Positions 8,608 through 17,841 of a stretch of DNA of 64,000 bases are shown in pieces (the stretch's first letter is position 1; each line of letters opens with the position of its first letter). Both the position numbers and the translations under genes were made by a program. The stretch is taken from positions 124,001 to 188,000 of the forward strand of contig NZ_JARFYM010000005.1 in assembly GCF_030272705.1 (NCBI RefSeq), in the 5' to 3' direction. This DNA is from Rhizobium mayense. Lineage in GTDB: Bacteria; Pseudomonadota; Alphaproteobacteria; Rhizobiales; Rhizobiaceae. The notes under the pieces are model-generated. The model ran no database searches and had not been told where the DNA came from. It was given only the letters and a program-made list of their open reading frames with translations.

Positions 8608-9032
8608 CCACTGACGTTACTATTTACCACAATCCCGACTGCGGCACTTCTCGCAACACGCTAGCGATGATCCGCAACGCAGGCGTCGAGCCGACGATCA
8701 TCGAATATCTGAAAAATCCGCCGACCCGCGATGAGCTGGTCAAGATGATTTCGGATGCAGGCTTGAGCGTCCGCGAGGCCATCCGCGAGAAGGGCACGCC
8801 ATACGCCGAGCTCGGTCTCGATAGTCCGGACCTGACCGACGCACAGTTGCTCGATGCCATGCTGAAGGATCCGATTCTAATCAATCGCCCGTTCGTCATA
8901 ACGTCCATGGGCACACGTCTTGCCCGCCCTTCAGAAGTCGTTTTGGACATCCTGCCCGACACGTACAAGGGCCCCTTTACCAAGGAAGACGGCGAGCAGG
9001 TTCTCGACGCTGAAGGCAAGCGCCTTGTCTGA
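8604..9032 (+). CDS. arsC: Glutaredoxin-dependent arsenate reductase
   Basis: The 142-residue cytoplasmic enzyme reduces As(V) to As(III) with glutathione and glutaredoxin. The catalytic segment is HNPDCGTSRNTL, with the single active Cys at residue 13 followed by the Arg of CxxxR. The later INRPF and TRLARP segments supply further arginines of the anion site, as in the plasmid R773 ArsC class. The ATG overlaps the aqpS stop by 4 nt. Together with AqpS it forms an arsenate detoxification route without a dedicated ArsB or Acr3 pump. Confidence 0.95.
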   Translation: MTTDVTIYHNPDCGTSRNTLAMIRNAGVEPTIIEYLKNPPTRDELVKMISDAGLSVREAIREKGTPYAELGLDSPDLTDAQLLDAMLKDPILINRPFVITSMGTRLARPSEVVLDILPDTYKGPFTKEDGEQVLDAEGKRLV

Positions 9033-10197
9033 ACGCGTGCCGATTCCTGCGGTGGTTGCGCTCGGCGTGACACAGATAATCGGTTACGGCACCCTCTACT
9101 ACAGCTTCAGCATTCTTGCGCCAGACATGGCCGCGCAGCTTGCGTGGTCAAGCGAATGGGTCTTCGGTGCGCTGTCGGTCGCGCTTCTGGTAGGCGGACT
9201 CACGGCTCCGTGGCTGGGTATGCTGTTCGATAGGGTCGGCGCCGCCCGGGTGATGACGATCGGCTCGTTCGTAGCGGCTGCCGCACTGGCCGCCTGCGCC
9301 TTTGCGCCGAACAAGACAGTCTATGTCGCCGCACTCATCGCGGTCGAGGTTTCGGCCAATCTGGTCCAGTATGGCGCGGCCTTCGCATTGCTCGTACAAA
9401 TCCGGCCACTGGTCGCTTCCCGAAGCATCACTTATCTGACGCTGATCGCAGGGTTTGCCTCGACGATCTTTTGGCCAATCACTACGGTGCTGCATGCTCA
9501 CCTTACGTGGCAACACGTCTATCTGGTATTCGCACTGCTCAACCTTACTATTTGCCTTCCAATCCATTGGTGGCTGTCCTGTCAAGGAACCACCCACAGT
9601 GCGAAGGCGTCGACGGCGGTTCCGCGCGTCGAAGGGATATTATCACCTGCTCGCCGGCGCCTTGGCTTCGCCATCATGGTCACGGGTTTTTCGTTGATGT
9701 CGCTCGTCAGTTCGGCCGTTTTGGTGCATCTGGTGCCGCTGCTGTCAGGCCTTGGGCTTGGCGCAACCGCCACCCTTGTTGGGGCGCTATTTGGTCCGTC
9801 ACAGGTTAGCAGCCGCCTGATCAACATGGTATTCGGCAAGAACCTGCCGGCACTCCATCTGGCCCTGATCGCGGCGGCACTGATTCCGAGCGGTGTCCTG
9901 GTGCTTCTCCTTTCGGCTCCATCCATACCGGGTGCCATGATCTTCGCCATGATCTTCGGGATGGGTAACGGCCTCCTGAGCATCGTCGCCGGGACCCTGC
10001 CTCTGCATCTCTTCGGGAGCGAGGGTTACGGGAAGCTACAAGGGAAGATGATCGCGGCGCGGTTGGTCCTCTCCGCCCTTGCACCGTTCGTGCTTGCCTT
10101 CGCGATGGAGAATATCGGTATCACATTGTCCCTTGGCATCACGGCTGCTCTGGGTGGTCTTTCCATCATTGCTTTAGCTTCGATTGCAACGCTGTGA
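9025..10197 (+). CDS. MFS transporter at the end of the ars operon (ArsK-like candidate)
   Basis: The protein has about 390 residues and 12 predicted membrane helices of the major facilitator superfamily. The frame opens inside arsC, where an ATG at 8920 would overlap by over 100 bp. The likelier start is the TTG at 9025, which overlaps the arsC stop (TTGTCTGA) and follows GAAGGCAAG; GTG at 9037 is an alternative. The segment LGMLFDRVGAARV between helices 2 and 3 is the MFS signature loop. Position in an arsenic operon suggests export of arsenite or organoarsenicals, as shown for ArsK of Agrobacterium, but this is inference. No arsH, acr3 or arsB is present in the cluster. Confidence 0.8.
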   Translation: MSERVPIPAVVALGVTQIIGYGTLYYSFSILAPDMAAQLAWSSEWVFGALSVALLVGGLTAPWLGMLFDRVGAARVMTIGSFVAAAALAACAFAPNKTVYVAALIAVEVSANLVQYGAAFALLVQIRPLVASRSITYLTLIAGFASTIFWPITTVLHAHLTWQHVYLVFALLNLTICLPIHWWLSCQGTTHSAKASTAVPRVEGILSPARRRLGFAIMVTGFSLMSLVSSAVLVHLVPLLSGLGLGATATLVGALFGPSQVSSRLINMVFGKNLPALHLALIAAALIPSGVLVLLLSAPSIPGAMIFAMIFGMGNGLLSIVAGTLPLHLFGSEGYGKLQGKMIAARLVLSALAPFVLAFAMENIGITLSLGITAALGGLSIIALASIATL

Positions 10198-10273
10198 TGA
10201 CCGCTATTGGGGAGTGCTACACGCCTCTTCGATGCGGGCAGTTCCCATTGGCCGCACTTGCTGCCGAATAAAG

Positions 10274-10299
10274 AAAAGCCCCGCCGGAGCGAGGCTTTT
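10274..10299. terminator. Bidirectional terminator between the ars operon and yidC
   Basis: AAAAGCC(C)CGC-cgga-GCG(A)GGCTTTT forms a 10-bp stem with one A-C mismatch. It has a T-run on the plus strand and the matching A-run gives a T-run on the minus strand. It sits in the 106-bp gap between two convergent stops. Confidence 0.82.
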
Positions 10300-10303
10300 A
10301 TCG

Positions 10304-12106
10304 TCATTTCGATGGCGCCGGTTTTCGTTTGAAGAGGCCCTTCAGATTGTCGAAGAGCTCCACCTTCACGCCGTGGCGCTTCATGATGATGGACTGCTGG
10401 ATGACCGACAGCGTGTTGTTCCAGGCCCAGTAGATCACGAGACCCGCCGGGAAGCTGGAGAGCATGAACATGAACACCAGCGGCATCCAGTTGAAGATCA
10501 TCGCCTGGGTCGGGTCCGGCGGCGTCGGGTTCATGCGCATCTGCAGGAACATGGTCACGCCCATGATCAACGGCCAGACGCCGAGATGCAGGACGGCCGG
10601 AGCCGTAAACGGCAGCAGACCGAAGAGATTGACGATCGAGGTCGGATCGGGAGCGGAAAGGTCCTGGATCCAGCCGAAGAACGGCGCATGGCGCATCTCG
10701 ATGGTGATGTAGATCACCTTGTAGAGCGAGAAGAAGATCGGGATCTGCAGGAGCACCGGCCAGCAGCCGGCGATCGGGTTGATCTTCTCTTCCTTGTAGA
10801 GCTGCATCGTCGCCTGCTGCAGGCCCATGCGGTCGTCGCCGAACTTGGCCTTCAGCTCTTCCATCTTCGGCTGCATGCGCTTCATGTTCGCCATCGAGGC
10901 GTATTGCTTGCTGGCGAGCGGGAAGAACAGCGCCTTGACGAAGATCGTGGTGCAGAGAATGGCGACGCCGAAATTGCCGAAGAAGCGGAAGAAGAAGTCC
11001 ATCAGCTGGAACATCGGCTGCGTCAGGAACCAGAACCAGCCCCAATCGATCAGGCGGTTGAAGAGCGGGATCGAGTAGGTCCGCTCGTAGCCGTTGATGA
11101 CAGGAACTTCCTTGGCGCCGGCGAAGACGAGGGTCTTGATCTCGGTCGATTGGCCGGGCGCGATGGTGACGGGGGTGTTCTTGAAGTCAGCCTGGAAACG
11201 CGCCTGGCCATCGGTGAAATGCGAGAAGTTGGAATCGAACGGCACCGTCTGTGGCGGCACCATGGCGGCCGCCCAGTATTTGTCGGTGATGCCGAGCCAG
11301 CCGCCGGTCGCTTGCTCGTTCCTGACGTTTTCCTTTTCGACGGCGGCGTACTTGCTTTCCGAAATGCCGCTATGCGCGCCGAAAACGCCGAGGAAGCCCT
11401 CGTGCAGCACATAGGTGCTGGGCGTCAGCGGCTTGTTGTAGCGGGTGACGCGACCGTAGTTCGACAGTGACACCGGTGCCTGGCCGGCATTGGCGACCTT
11501 GTCGGTGATCGTGAACATATAGCGGTCGTCGAGCGAAATCGTCCGCGTGAAGGTAAGGCCCTTCTCGTTGGTGTAGCTCAGCGTCACCGGGGTCTTGTCG
11601 GTCAGCTTGTCGCCGCTCGCGAGCTTCCAGATCGTCGAGGGACCGGGAACCGTACCGGTGGCGTCGTTGCCGACATAGCCGAGTTCCGTGAAGTAACCGT
11701 CTTTCGTGTTGGCCGGGCTGAACAGCGTGATGATCGGGCTGCTCTTGTCGACGGTCTCGCGGTATTCCTTGAGTCTGAGGTCGTCGAGGCGAGCACCTTC
11801 CAAGTTGATGGAGCCTACGAGTGCCGGGGTGTCGATCGTCACACGGGGCGTCTCGGCAAGCGCCTGATCGCGATTGACAGGCGTCGGCGCCGTCTGGCCA
11901 TTCGCCGGCGGCGCGCCGGTCACGGCTCCGCCTGCGGCCGGGGTCTGGGTCGTCTGAGCCTGCTGCGTCTGCTGCTGCAGCTTTGCGGCCTGTTCGGCCT
12001 TGCGCTGCGCATCGAGGCGCGGATTCATATAGAAAAACTGCCAGGCGAGGACAATCAGCACAGACAGGGCAATTGCTATGAAGTAATTGCGGTTGTTTTC
12101 CATCAT
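10304..12106 (-). CDS. yidC: Membrane protein insertase YidC
   Basis: The 600-residue inner-membrane insertase folds and inserts membrane proteins with or without SecYEG. It has an N-terminal helix (about 8-26), a Gln/Pro/Thr-rich linker, a large periplasmic beta domain (about 80-350) and the conserved C-terminal five-helix core, including [33 protein letters not shown] and a Lys-rich cytoplasmic tail. The length is normal for Gram-negative YidC. The first ATG overlaps the rnpA stop as ATGA and is followed at once by a second ATG, so either could be used. It belongs to the rpmH-rnpA-yidC run. Confidence 0.97.
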   Translation of the reverse strand: MMENNRNYFIAIALSVLIVLAWQFFYMNPRLDAQRKAEQAAKLQQQTQQAQTTQTPAAGGAVTGAPPANGQTAPTPVNRDQALAETPRVTIDTPALVGSINLEGARLDDLRLKEYRETVDKSSPIITLFSPANTKDGYFTELGYVGNDATGTVPGPSTIWKLASGDKLTDKTPVTLSYTNEKGLTFTRTISLDDRYMFTITDKVANAGQAPVSLSNYGRVTRYNKPLTPSTYVLHEGFLGVFGAHSGISESKYAAVEKENVRNEQATGGWLGITDKYWAAAMVPPQTVPFDSNFSHFTDGQARFQADFKNTPVTIAPGQSTEIKTLVFAGAKEVPVINGYERTYSIPLFNRLIDWGWFWFLTQPMFQLMDFFFRFFGNFGVAILCTTIFVKALFFPLASKQYASMANMKRMQPKMEELKAKFGDDRMGLQQATMQLYKEEKINPIAGCWPVLLQIPIFFSLYKVIYITIEMRHAPFFGWIQDLSAPDPTSIVNLFGLLPFTAPAVLHLGVWPLIMGVTMFLQMRMNPTPPDPTQAMIFNWMPLVFMFMLSSFPAGLVIYWAWNNTLSVIQQSIIMKRHGVKVELFDNLKGLFKRKPAPSK

Positions 12107-12504
12107 ACTTTCCTGGAGCGGTCCGTTTCCGGCCGCCGGTGTTTCGGCCTGGCTTCGATGCGGCCGACGAGTTCGCTCGCCAGTTTTTCGAAGGGTGCGG
12201 TCAGCACATCGCGCCGCGCGACAACCACATAGTCGTGTCCGGGCTGCATTGCAAATCCCGCATGACGCCGCACCGCTTCTTTCAGCCTGCGCCGCATACG
12301 GTTGCGTTCCACCGCGTTGCCATGTTTTTTGGTGACGGTAAAGCCAACGCGGGGTTCGGCGTCGGGGAGCTTGCGGTCCAGCACTTCGATAAGGAAGAGA
12401 CTTCCCCTGCGCTTTTCGCCTTCGCGGACTGCAAGAAACTGCGGCCGGCTTTTCAGCCGCCCGACAGTCTTTTTGGGTCGTTCGCCCGCCATCTTATCGG
12501 GCAT
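12103..12504 (-). CDS. rnpA: Ribonuclease P protein component
   Basis: The 133-residue basic protein is the subunit of RNase P that helps the catalytic RNA bind pre-tRNA. The RNR signature is seen in [17 protein letters not shown], the core of the RNA-binding helix, with F and K residues (GFTVTKKHG) in the central cleft before it. The N-terminal extension and Lys/Arg-rich tail are common in Rhizobiales. The stop overlaps the yidC start and the gene follows rpmH at 8 bp, so the three are one transcript. Confidence 0.96.
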   Translation of the reverse strand: MPDKMAGERPKKTVGRLKSRPQFLAVREGEKRRGSLFLIEVLDRKLPDAEPRVGFTVTKKHGNAVERNRMRRRLKEAVRRHAGFAMQPGHDYVVVARRDVLTAPFEKLASELVGRIEARPKHRRPETDRSRKV

Positions 12505-12512
12505 TCCGGCTC

Positions 12513-12647
12513 TTAGGCCGAAAGACGCTTGCGACCGCGGTTACGGCGAGCGGCAAGAACCGCGCGACCGCCCTTGGTGGCCATGCGCGCACGGAAACCG
12601 TGACGACGCTTGCGGACAAGCTTGGATGGTTGATAGGTACGCTTCAT
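12513..12647 (-). CDS. rpmH: 50S ribosomal protein L34
   Basis: This short gene of 44 codons starts [18 protein letters not shown] and ends GRKRLSA. Its Arg/Lys content and the motif order [11 protein letters not shown] then [13 protein letters not shown] are diagnostic for L34, a late component of the large subunit near the exit region. It is the first gene of rpmH-rnpA-yidC, a pairing kept in nearly all bacteria. The promoter must lie in the AT-richer gap above 12648. Confidence 0.98.
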   Translation of the reverse strand: MKRTYQPSKLVRKRRHGFRARMATKGGRAVLAARRNRGRKRLSA

Positions 12648-13082
12648 TTATTTAAACACCGCGGAGTGCGGCCCTTCTTGAGCTTTGCTTTAAAAGCAAG
12701 GAGCGTTGTTGATTATGGCGAACGGACTTGGCCCGCAAAGGCAGGCTCCATGGCCGGACGTGCGCGGGCTTATAAGGATCAAGCCCCCGGAAGTCAATTA
12801 TGCCCGCCAAAGATTCCTGGAACCCGGCGTCCCTCACCGATATGAGCTCCGGTCTGCCGATGCGTCCCGGCGATGCCCGTCTCGGGCAGCACGACAAATT
12901 ATAAATATTCAGAATTAATAATATTAGATAAGACTATTGTTCGCGGCCGTCAGACTAGCGAAAGTGCTTCTGAATTTATATTCGAAATAGCGCAAGATAG
13001 CATTAATAATTTTAGTCGATATTTAAGGATATGCCGGGAAACCCTGGCTTTCTGAGGTCTTCGGTTGCTAGAGGGCACACCC
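12648..13082. other. Intergenic region between rpmH and the chemoreceptor gene
   Basis: The gap is 435 bp and no convincing gene was found in it; the open frames here lack ribosome sites and family patterns. Bases 12895-13030 are clearly more AT-rich than the surroundings. The left part must hold the rpmH operon promoter on the minus strand and the right part that of the chemoreceptor, but no clean -35/-10 pair could be assigned. Confidence 0.6.
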
Positions 13083-15080
13083 TTGAAAATTCGTGGTAAA
13101 ATTAATCTGCTCGTGTCCGTGATGGCCGGTGCAGCGCTTTTGATCGGCGCAACCGCTCTTTATGCGGTCAATCAATATGACCGGCAGCTTCAGGCCTATG
13201 AGCTGGCAGCGAACCGCGCCTATATGGGCGAGCATCTGAACCGCTACGTGACCGCGGTCGTGATGGAATCGCGCGGCATCTATGCGTCCGCTTCCGCCAA
13301 GGATGCCAAGAGCTTCGCCGATGGGTTGATGAGTGACCTCGACGAAATCGACAAGGTGCTGGCCGCCTGGTCGCCATCTGTCCCCGACGTGCAGAAAGCC
13401 GAATTCGCAAAATTGCAGGACCGCGCAAGGGATTTCCGCACGTTCCGGACCGAGACCGCCCGCCTTGGTGTGACCGAGGGTCCGGATGCCGCCAACAAAC
13501 AAGGCAACAACGACGCCAACCGCGCCAACCGCAAGGCCTTCCAGGCTGAGATCGATGCTGTCGTCCAGGCCGACAAGGCAGCACTTGCCGCCGTCAATGC
13601 CGATATCACGGCTTTTCGCCAAACGATCATGTGGGCCGTACTCGGCATCATGGTGGCCGGTATCGGTGCCGGCGTCGGCCTCGGCATGTATATCGGGACA
13701 GCACATCTGAGCCGGCCGATCCGCAAGGTGACGGAGACGATCAAGCGGGTGGCTGACGGCAACTTCGATATCGAGGTTCCCTTTGCTGGACGCGCCGACG
13801 AAATCGGCGAGATGGCGGCCGCCGTCGATGTATTCAAGCAGAACGGCAATGCCGTGCGCCGCATGAACGCCGAGGAAACGGCGATGCGCGCCAAGAGCGA
13901 CGACTTGCAGTCCAGCATGTCGCGCGTCGTTGCCGCCGCCGCTTCCGGCGATTTTAGCCGCCGCATCGACAAGGATTATGGCGACGTCAACCTCAATCGC
14001 TTCGCCGGCAACATCAACGAACTGCTTGCGAGCGTGGATACAGGCGTCGGCGAGTTCCGTCGCGTCATTGCCAGCCTTGCGGAGGGCGATCTGACCCAGA
14101 CCATGCGCGGCGAGTTCCAGGGCGCCTTCGCCGAATTGCAGCAGAACGTCAACGCGACCCTTGCGACTCTCAAGAGCACCATGCGCGAAGTGCGCGAGAC
14201 GACCGGTTCGATCAATTCCAACACCTATGAGCTGCGCCACGCCAGCGACGATCTGTCGAAGCGCACCGAGCAGCAGGCCGCTGCCCTGGAAGAGACCTCG
14301 GCGGCGCTCGATCAGATCACCGCCGTCGTGCAAAGCTCGACCGAGCGCGCGCAGGAGGCAAGCGTCATGGTGACGGAAGCCAAGGAAAACGCGGCTCGCT
14401 CCGGCACGGTGGTTCGCAACGCCGTCGACGCCATGGGCCGCATCGAGCAAGCTTCGGGCGAAATCAGCCAGATCATCGGCGTCATCGACGAAATCGCCTT
14501 CCAGACCAACCTACTGGCGCTGAATGCCGGGGTCGAGGCGGCCCGTGCGGGCGAGGCGGGCAAGGGCTTTGCCGTCGTCGCTCAGGAAGTGCGCGAACTG
14601 GCGCAGCGTTCCGCGACTGCGGCCAAGGACATCAAGGCGCTGATCGGCAAATCCGGCGATCAGGTTCAGGTCGGCGTCAAGCTGGTGCAGGCAACCGGCG
14701 AGGCGCTGGCAGCGATCGAAGCGCGGGTGCTGAAGATCAACGATCATATCCATTCGATCGCGACGGCCGCCCGTGAACAATCGACGGGTCTCACCGAGGT
14801 CAACAAAGCCGTCAACCAGATGGACGAGGTGACGCAGCGCAACGCCGCCATGGTCGAGGAAACCTCCGCCGCCACCCATCGCCTCTCGGCTGAAGCCGAT
14901 GGTCTCGTCCGTCTCGTCGCCCGCTTCAAGGTCGACACGGGTGCGGCATCCGCCCCGGCGCCGGCGCGCGCCGAAACGCATCGCCCCGTGGCTTCGCCCG
15001 CGCGCCGCATGATCGGCAAGGTCGCCGGCGCCTTTGCGGGCGGCGGTGCTGCCGCTGCGCAGAGTTGGGAGGAATTCTGA
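13083..15080 (+). CDS. Methyl-accepting chemotaxis protein with C-terminal WEEF
   Basis: The receptor has 665 residues. The TTG at 13083 is preferred as start because AGAGGG lies 7-8 nt before it and the product then begins [10 protein letters not shown], as usual for such receptors; a TTG 18 bp upstream is the alternative. The first membrane helix is at about 7-29, the periplasmic helical sensor domain at 30-180, the second helix at 181-205, then HAMP and a HAMP-like linker, and the signalling hairpin with [20 protein letters not shown] at its tip. The last residues SWEEF look like the CheR-tethering pentapeptide (NWETF in E. coli), so it is probably a high-abundance, adaptation-competent receptor. 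The ligand is unknown. Confidence 0.93.
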   Translation: MKIRGKINLLVSVMAGAALLIGATALYAVNQYDRQLQAYELAANRAYMGEHLNRYVTAVVMESRGIYASASAKDAKSFADGLMSDLDEIDKVLAAWSPSVPDVQKAEFAKLQDRARDFRTFRTETARLGVTEGPDAANKQGNNDANRANRKAFQAEIDAVVQADKAALAAVNADITAFRQTIMWAVLGIMVAGIGAGVGLGMYIGTAHLSRPIRKVTETIKRVADGNFDIEVPFAGRADEIGEMAAAVDVFKQNGNAVRRMNAEETAMRAKSDDLQSSMSRVVAAAASGDFSRRIDKDYGDVNLNRFAGNINELLASVDTGVGEFRRVIASLAEGDLTQTMRGEFQGAFAELQQNVNATLATLKSTMREVRETTGSINSNTYELRHASDDLSKRTEQQAAALEETSAALDQITAVVQSSTERAQEASVMVTEAKENAARSGTVVRNAVDAMGRIEQASGEISQIIGVIDEIAFQTNLLALNAGVEAARAGEAGKGFAVVAQEVRELAQRSATAAKDIKALIGKSGDQVQVGVKLVQATGEALAAIEARVLKINDHIHSIATAAREQSTGLTEVNKAVNQMDEVTQRNAAMVEETSAATHRLSAEADGLVRLVARFKVDTGAASAPAPARAETHRPVASPARRMIGKVAGAFAGGGAAAAQSWEEF

Positions 15081-15247
15081 TCCCTGGGCAGCAGCGGGAA
15101 GCGCGTGCAGACGCGCCTTTCCCGCCGCCGGCATGATCCATCCGCCCCATTGTGACAGAAGCGATTGGAAAAACCGTCACAATCTCTTATTATCTACGTT
15201 CGATATGTCGTCATCAGATCGCTTTGCAACAAAGCGGGACAGCCGAA

Positions 15248-16768
15248 ATGGATAGTGAGCAAGACAGGAACGTCGGCGAAGGCGGCAAGGCCGAGGCTCG
15301 GACGCACCTGCGTTTCTACCGCCCCACCGGGATTTTCGGTGGCCTTTCCGGCAAGCTTCTGATGCTCACCGTCATTTTCATCCTGCTCGCCGAAGTGCTG
15401 ATCTTCGTTCCTTCCGTTGCCAATATGCGGCTGCGCTGGTTGCAAGACCGGTTGAACACGGCCGCTGCGGCGGCAATCGTCATCGACGGTCTGCAGCCGG
15501 TCGAGCTGCCGCGCGCGCTTCAGAAGGAGACGTTGATGGCGACGGGCACGCGCGCCATCGTGTTGCGCAAGGAAGGCACGTCGCGGCTGCTGGCGACCGC
15601 CGAGATGCCGGCCTCCGTCGATGAACAATATGATCTGAGCGATGTTTCGCAGCTGACGGCGATCCGCGATGCCCTGGACACGCTGCTGTTCGGGGGCAAC
15701 CGCATCATCCGCGTCTTCGGCCCGGTCGGCGGCGATGCCAGCACAGGCATCGAGGTGGTGTTGAAGGACACTCGGTTACGCAGCGCCATGCTTGCTTATT
15801 CAGCCAGCGTCTTTTTCGTCTCGATCCTGATTTCGCTCTTCACCGCGACCCTGATCTTCTTCGCCATCAATCGCATGATGATTCGCCCGATCCGCCGTCT
15901 GACCGACAGCATGCAGGCCTATTCCGATGATCCGGAGGATCCGAACCGTGTCTTGGTGCCGGACGAGGGGCGGGACGAGCTCGCCGTGGCCGGACACCAT
16001 CTCGCCTCCATGCAGTCGCAACTGCAGAAGACGCTCAAGCAGCAGAAGAATCTTGCCGCTCTCGGTCTCGCCGTGTCGAAGATCAACCACGACATGCGCA
16101 ACATCCTGTCGGCTGCGCAATTGATGTCCGACCGCCTGGTCGACGTCGATGATCCCATGGTCAAGCGCTTCGCGCCAAAGCTTCTGCGTACCATCGACCG
16201 GGCCGTCGGCTATACGACCGAGGTCCTGTCCTTCGGCCAGACTTCCGAATCCGCGCCGCGCCGCCGCCGGATGCATCTGCTCGAGCTCATCGACGAGGTG
16301 CGCGATATCCTGGCGATCGATCCCGAAAGCGGCATCGAATTCTTCGCGCAGATGAGCCCCGACCTGGAAGTCGACGCCGACGGCGAACAATTGTTCCGCA
16401 TCATCCACAATCTCTGCCGCAACGCTCACCAGGCGCTGGTGGCCTTTGCCGAGACCGCGCCCGACAGCATCCGCCGCATCACGGTTTCGGCGCGCCGCAT
16501 CGGCAGCGTCGTCAGCATCACCGTCGACGATACCGGCCCCGGCATGCCGCAGAAGGCGCGGGAAAACCTCTTCACCGCCTTTCGCGGCTCCGCCCGCTCC
16601 GGGGGCACGGGCTTGGGCCTGGCGATCGCCCGCGAACTGGTGCTTGCCCATGGCGGCACCATCGCGCTGGTGGAAAAACCCGCCGCCGGCACCCAGTTCC
16701 GCATCGAAATTCCCGACCGTCCGGTCTCGCTCGACGATTACCGCAGCCGCAGCCTCCACGAAAACTGA
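15248..16768 (+). CDS. Membrane sensor histidine kinase, orphan
   Basis: The protein has 506 residues from the ATG at 15248, after GGGACAGCCGAA; an upstream in-frame ATG lacks a ribosome site. One membrane helix is at about 36-57, a periplasmic region follows, and a second helix (about 180-205) leads to a HAMP-like linker. The phosphoacceptor is His281 in KINHDMRN. The ATP-binding HATPase_c domain shows IIHNLCRNAHQAL (N box), DDTGPGMP (G1) and GGTGLGLAIAREL (G2). No response regulator lies beside it. The N-box wording with HxxRN and the unusual H box resemble the larger metabolic-sensor kinases of rhizobia, but the partner is unknown. Confidence 0.9.
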   Translation: MDSEQDRNVGEGGKAEARTHLRFYRPTGIFGGLSGKLLMLTVIFILLAEVLIFVPSVANMRLRWLQDRLNTAAAAAIVIDGLQPVELPRALQKETLMATGTRAIVLRKEGTSRLLATAEMPASVDEQYDLSDVSQLTAIRDALDTLLFGGNRIIRVFGPVGGDASTGIEVVLKDTRLRSAMLAYSASVFFVSILISLFTATLIFFAINRMMIRPIRRLTDSMQAYSDDPEDPNRVLVPDEGRDELAVAGHHLASMQSQLQKTLKQQKNLAALGLAVSKINHDMRNILSAAQLMSDRLVDVDDPMVKRFAPKLLRTIDRAVGYTTEVLSFGQTSESAPRRRRMHLLELIDEVRDILAIDPESGIEFFAQMSPDLEVDADGEQLFRIIHNLCRNAHQALVAFAETAPDSIRRITVSARRIGSVVSITVDDTGPGMPQKARENLFTAFRGSARSGGTGLGLAIARELVLAHGGTIALVEKPAAGTQFRIEIPDRPVSLDDYRSRSLHEN

Positions 16769-16893
16769 GAGTTTTCAGCCTCTTCGCGATACTGTTTGCA
16801 AAAATCGTGATCTTTTTCACAAATCCACTTGCATTCCCCGGAGGGACCCTTTAGAGAACCGCCCACGCCAACGGTTTCTTCCGTTTCGGCCAC

Positions 16894-16970
16894 GCACCCG
16901 TAGCTCAGCTGGATAGAGCACCAGACTACGAATCTGGGGGTCAGGAGTTCGAATCTCTTCGGGTGCGCCA
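16894..16970 (+). tRNA. tRNA-Arg(ACG)
   Basis: The acceptor GCACCCG pairs with CGGGTGC and CCA is encoded. The D arm is GCTC...GAGC, the anticodon stem CCAGA/TCTGG encloses CTACGAA with anticodon ACG, and the T loop is TTCGAAT. The length is 77 nt. The A at position 34 is expected to be edited to inosine, reading CGU, CGC and CGA. Confidence 0.97.
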
Positions 16971-17086
16971 TTTCTTTCAGTTATTTGGCTGTTGGGTTGT
17001 TGTCTCTTGCATGTGTTGGCGGCGCATAAGCTGCCGCCTCAAATCTTTGAGAGCAAAGGCTAGTCGCCTGTCGTTCAGAGCCAACT

Positions 17087-17638
17087 TCAGAGGGATTGTT
17101 TATTTGCCCCCCGAATCTCGCACAGCTTTTTATAATCGTAGCCCTCGAATGCCCAGACCAAGCCAAGGAAACGGTGATGCCATGGGATATGGATGCGTTG
17201 ATCGGGCGAGTAGTATTCGGTAGCGCCGATTGCATCGTTATAGGCTTTGGCGTCAAGAGCGCGAAGCGTTGGCGGTTCATCACCTGCAATCCGCGTCATT
17301 TTACCGAACCACAATGCGAGCTCCGCCTGTGTGGGATCTATCTTCTCTTCGATGTCTGCCAGAAGATGATAGTAGTCGCGCTGCAGACTTTGGTGGTCAC
17401 GGGATTTGCCGCCAAAGTCAAATACAAGCTGAGCGGCGCCCACAGCTGCTACTGCGGCCCCAACGGCGCCTTGAGAGACATCAATTCCAAAGCGCTGCAA
17501 AAGATTGCTCATAGCCGTTGCCCCTAGAAGAATAACGGCGAAGTTGAACCAGCGATTCCAGCGATCAAATGTAAGTCTTCGGGACGTGTGATACAGCGCA
17601 TTTCGAAGTACGTTGAATCGGATCTGGTCGCGATCCAT
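17087..17638 (-). CDS. SLATT-like two-helix membrane protein
   Basis: The product has 183 residues from the ATG at 17638, with AAGGAG 11 nt upstream; a GTG at 17650 would lie inside that site. After a basic amphipathic start (LRNALYHTSRRLTFDRWNRW) come two membrane helices at about 28-46 and 57-75 separated by a short turn, then a long helical cytoplasmic part (SLQRDYYHLLADIEEKI). This matches the layout of SLATT domains, two-helix membrane modules seen with SMODS nucleotide cyclases and other conflict systems. No cyclase or sensor gene is adjacent. It lies 116 bp after tRNA-Arg, a common site for accessory genes. Family placement is by pattern only. Confidence 0.6.
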   Translation of the reverse strand: MDRDQIRFNVLRNALYHTSRRLTFDRWNRWFNFAVILLGATAMSNLLQRFGIDVSQGAVGAAVAAVGAAQLVFDFGGKSRDHQSLQRDYYHLLADIEEKIDPTQAELALWFGKMTRIAGDEPPTLRALDAKAYNDAIGATEYYSPDQRIHIPWHHRFLGLVWAFEGYDYKKLCEIRGANKQSL

Positions 17639-17646
17639 CGCTGTGA

Positions 17647-17841
17647 TCACTCCTTGCTTGGCGGAGGCGCCGGAGGGGCAGACGGTGCAGGAGCAGCTGG
17701 TTGTCTCGGCCCATGGCCAGCTCCAGGATTTGCCGGTGATTTCAACGGCTGGCGTGGGCCCATGCCTCGCTGTTCCTGCGCGACAGTTGGTTGGCGGATG
17801 CCGCTGCTGTTTGCACTGGTCTCATATTCTTTCAAGATCAT
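17647..17841 (-). CDS. Small Pro/Ala-rich ORF upstream of the SLATT-like gene
   Basis: This 64-codon frame starts MILKEYETSANSS and becomes Pro/Ala-rich (APAPSAPPAPPPSKE). CGGAG lies directly against the ATG at 17841, so the TTG at 17835, 6 nt after that site, may be the true start. The stop TGA is 9 nt before the start of the SLATT-like gene and overlaps the region of its ribosome site, which suggests translational coupling. No signal peptide or family is recognised. It may simply be a short unstructured protein or a coupling leader. Confidence 0.42.
   Translation of the reverse strand: MILKEYETSANSSGIRQPTVAQEQRGMGPRQPLKSPANPGAGHGPRQPAAPAPSAPPAPPPSKE

Noticed and set aside
10184..11470. A 428-codon open frame on the plus strand inside yidC
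   Set aside because: It is exactly antisense to a well-conserved gene, has Glu/Arg/His-rich composition typical of frame shadows in GC-rich DNA and shows no family pattern.
13068..14450. A 460-codon minus-strand frame under the chemoreceptor
   Set aside because: Shadow of the receptor gene; no domain and no ribosome site.
16738..16971. A 77-codon minus-strand frame across the tRNA-Arg
   Set aside because: It crosses a complete tRNA gene, so coding is not plausible.
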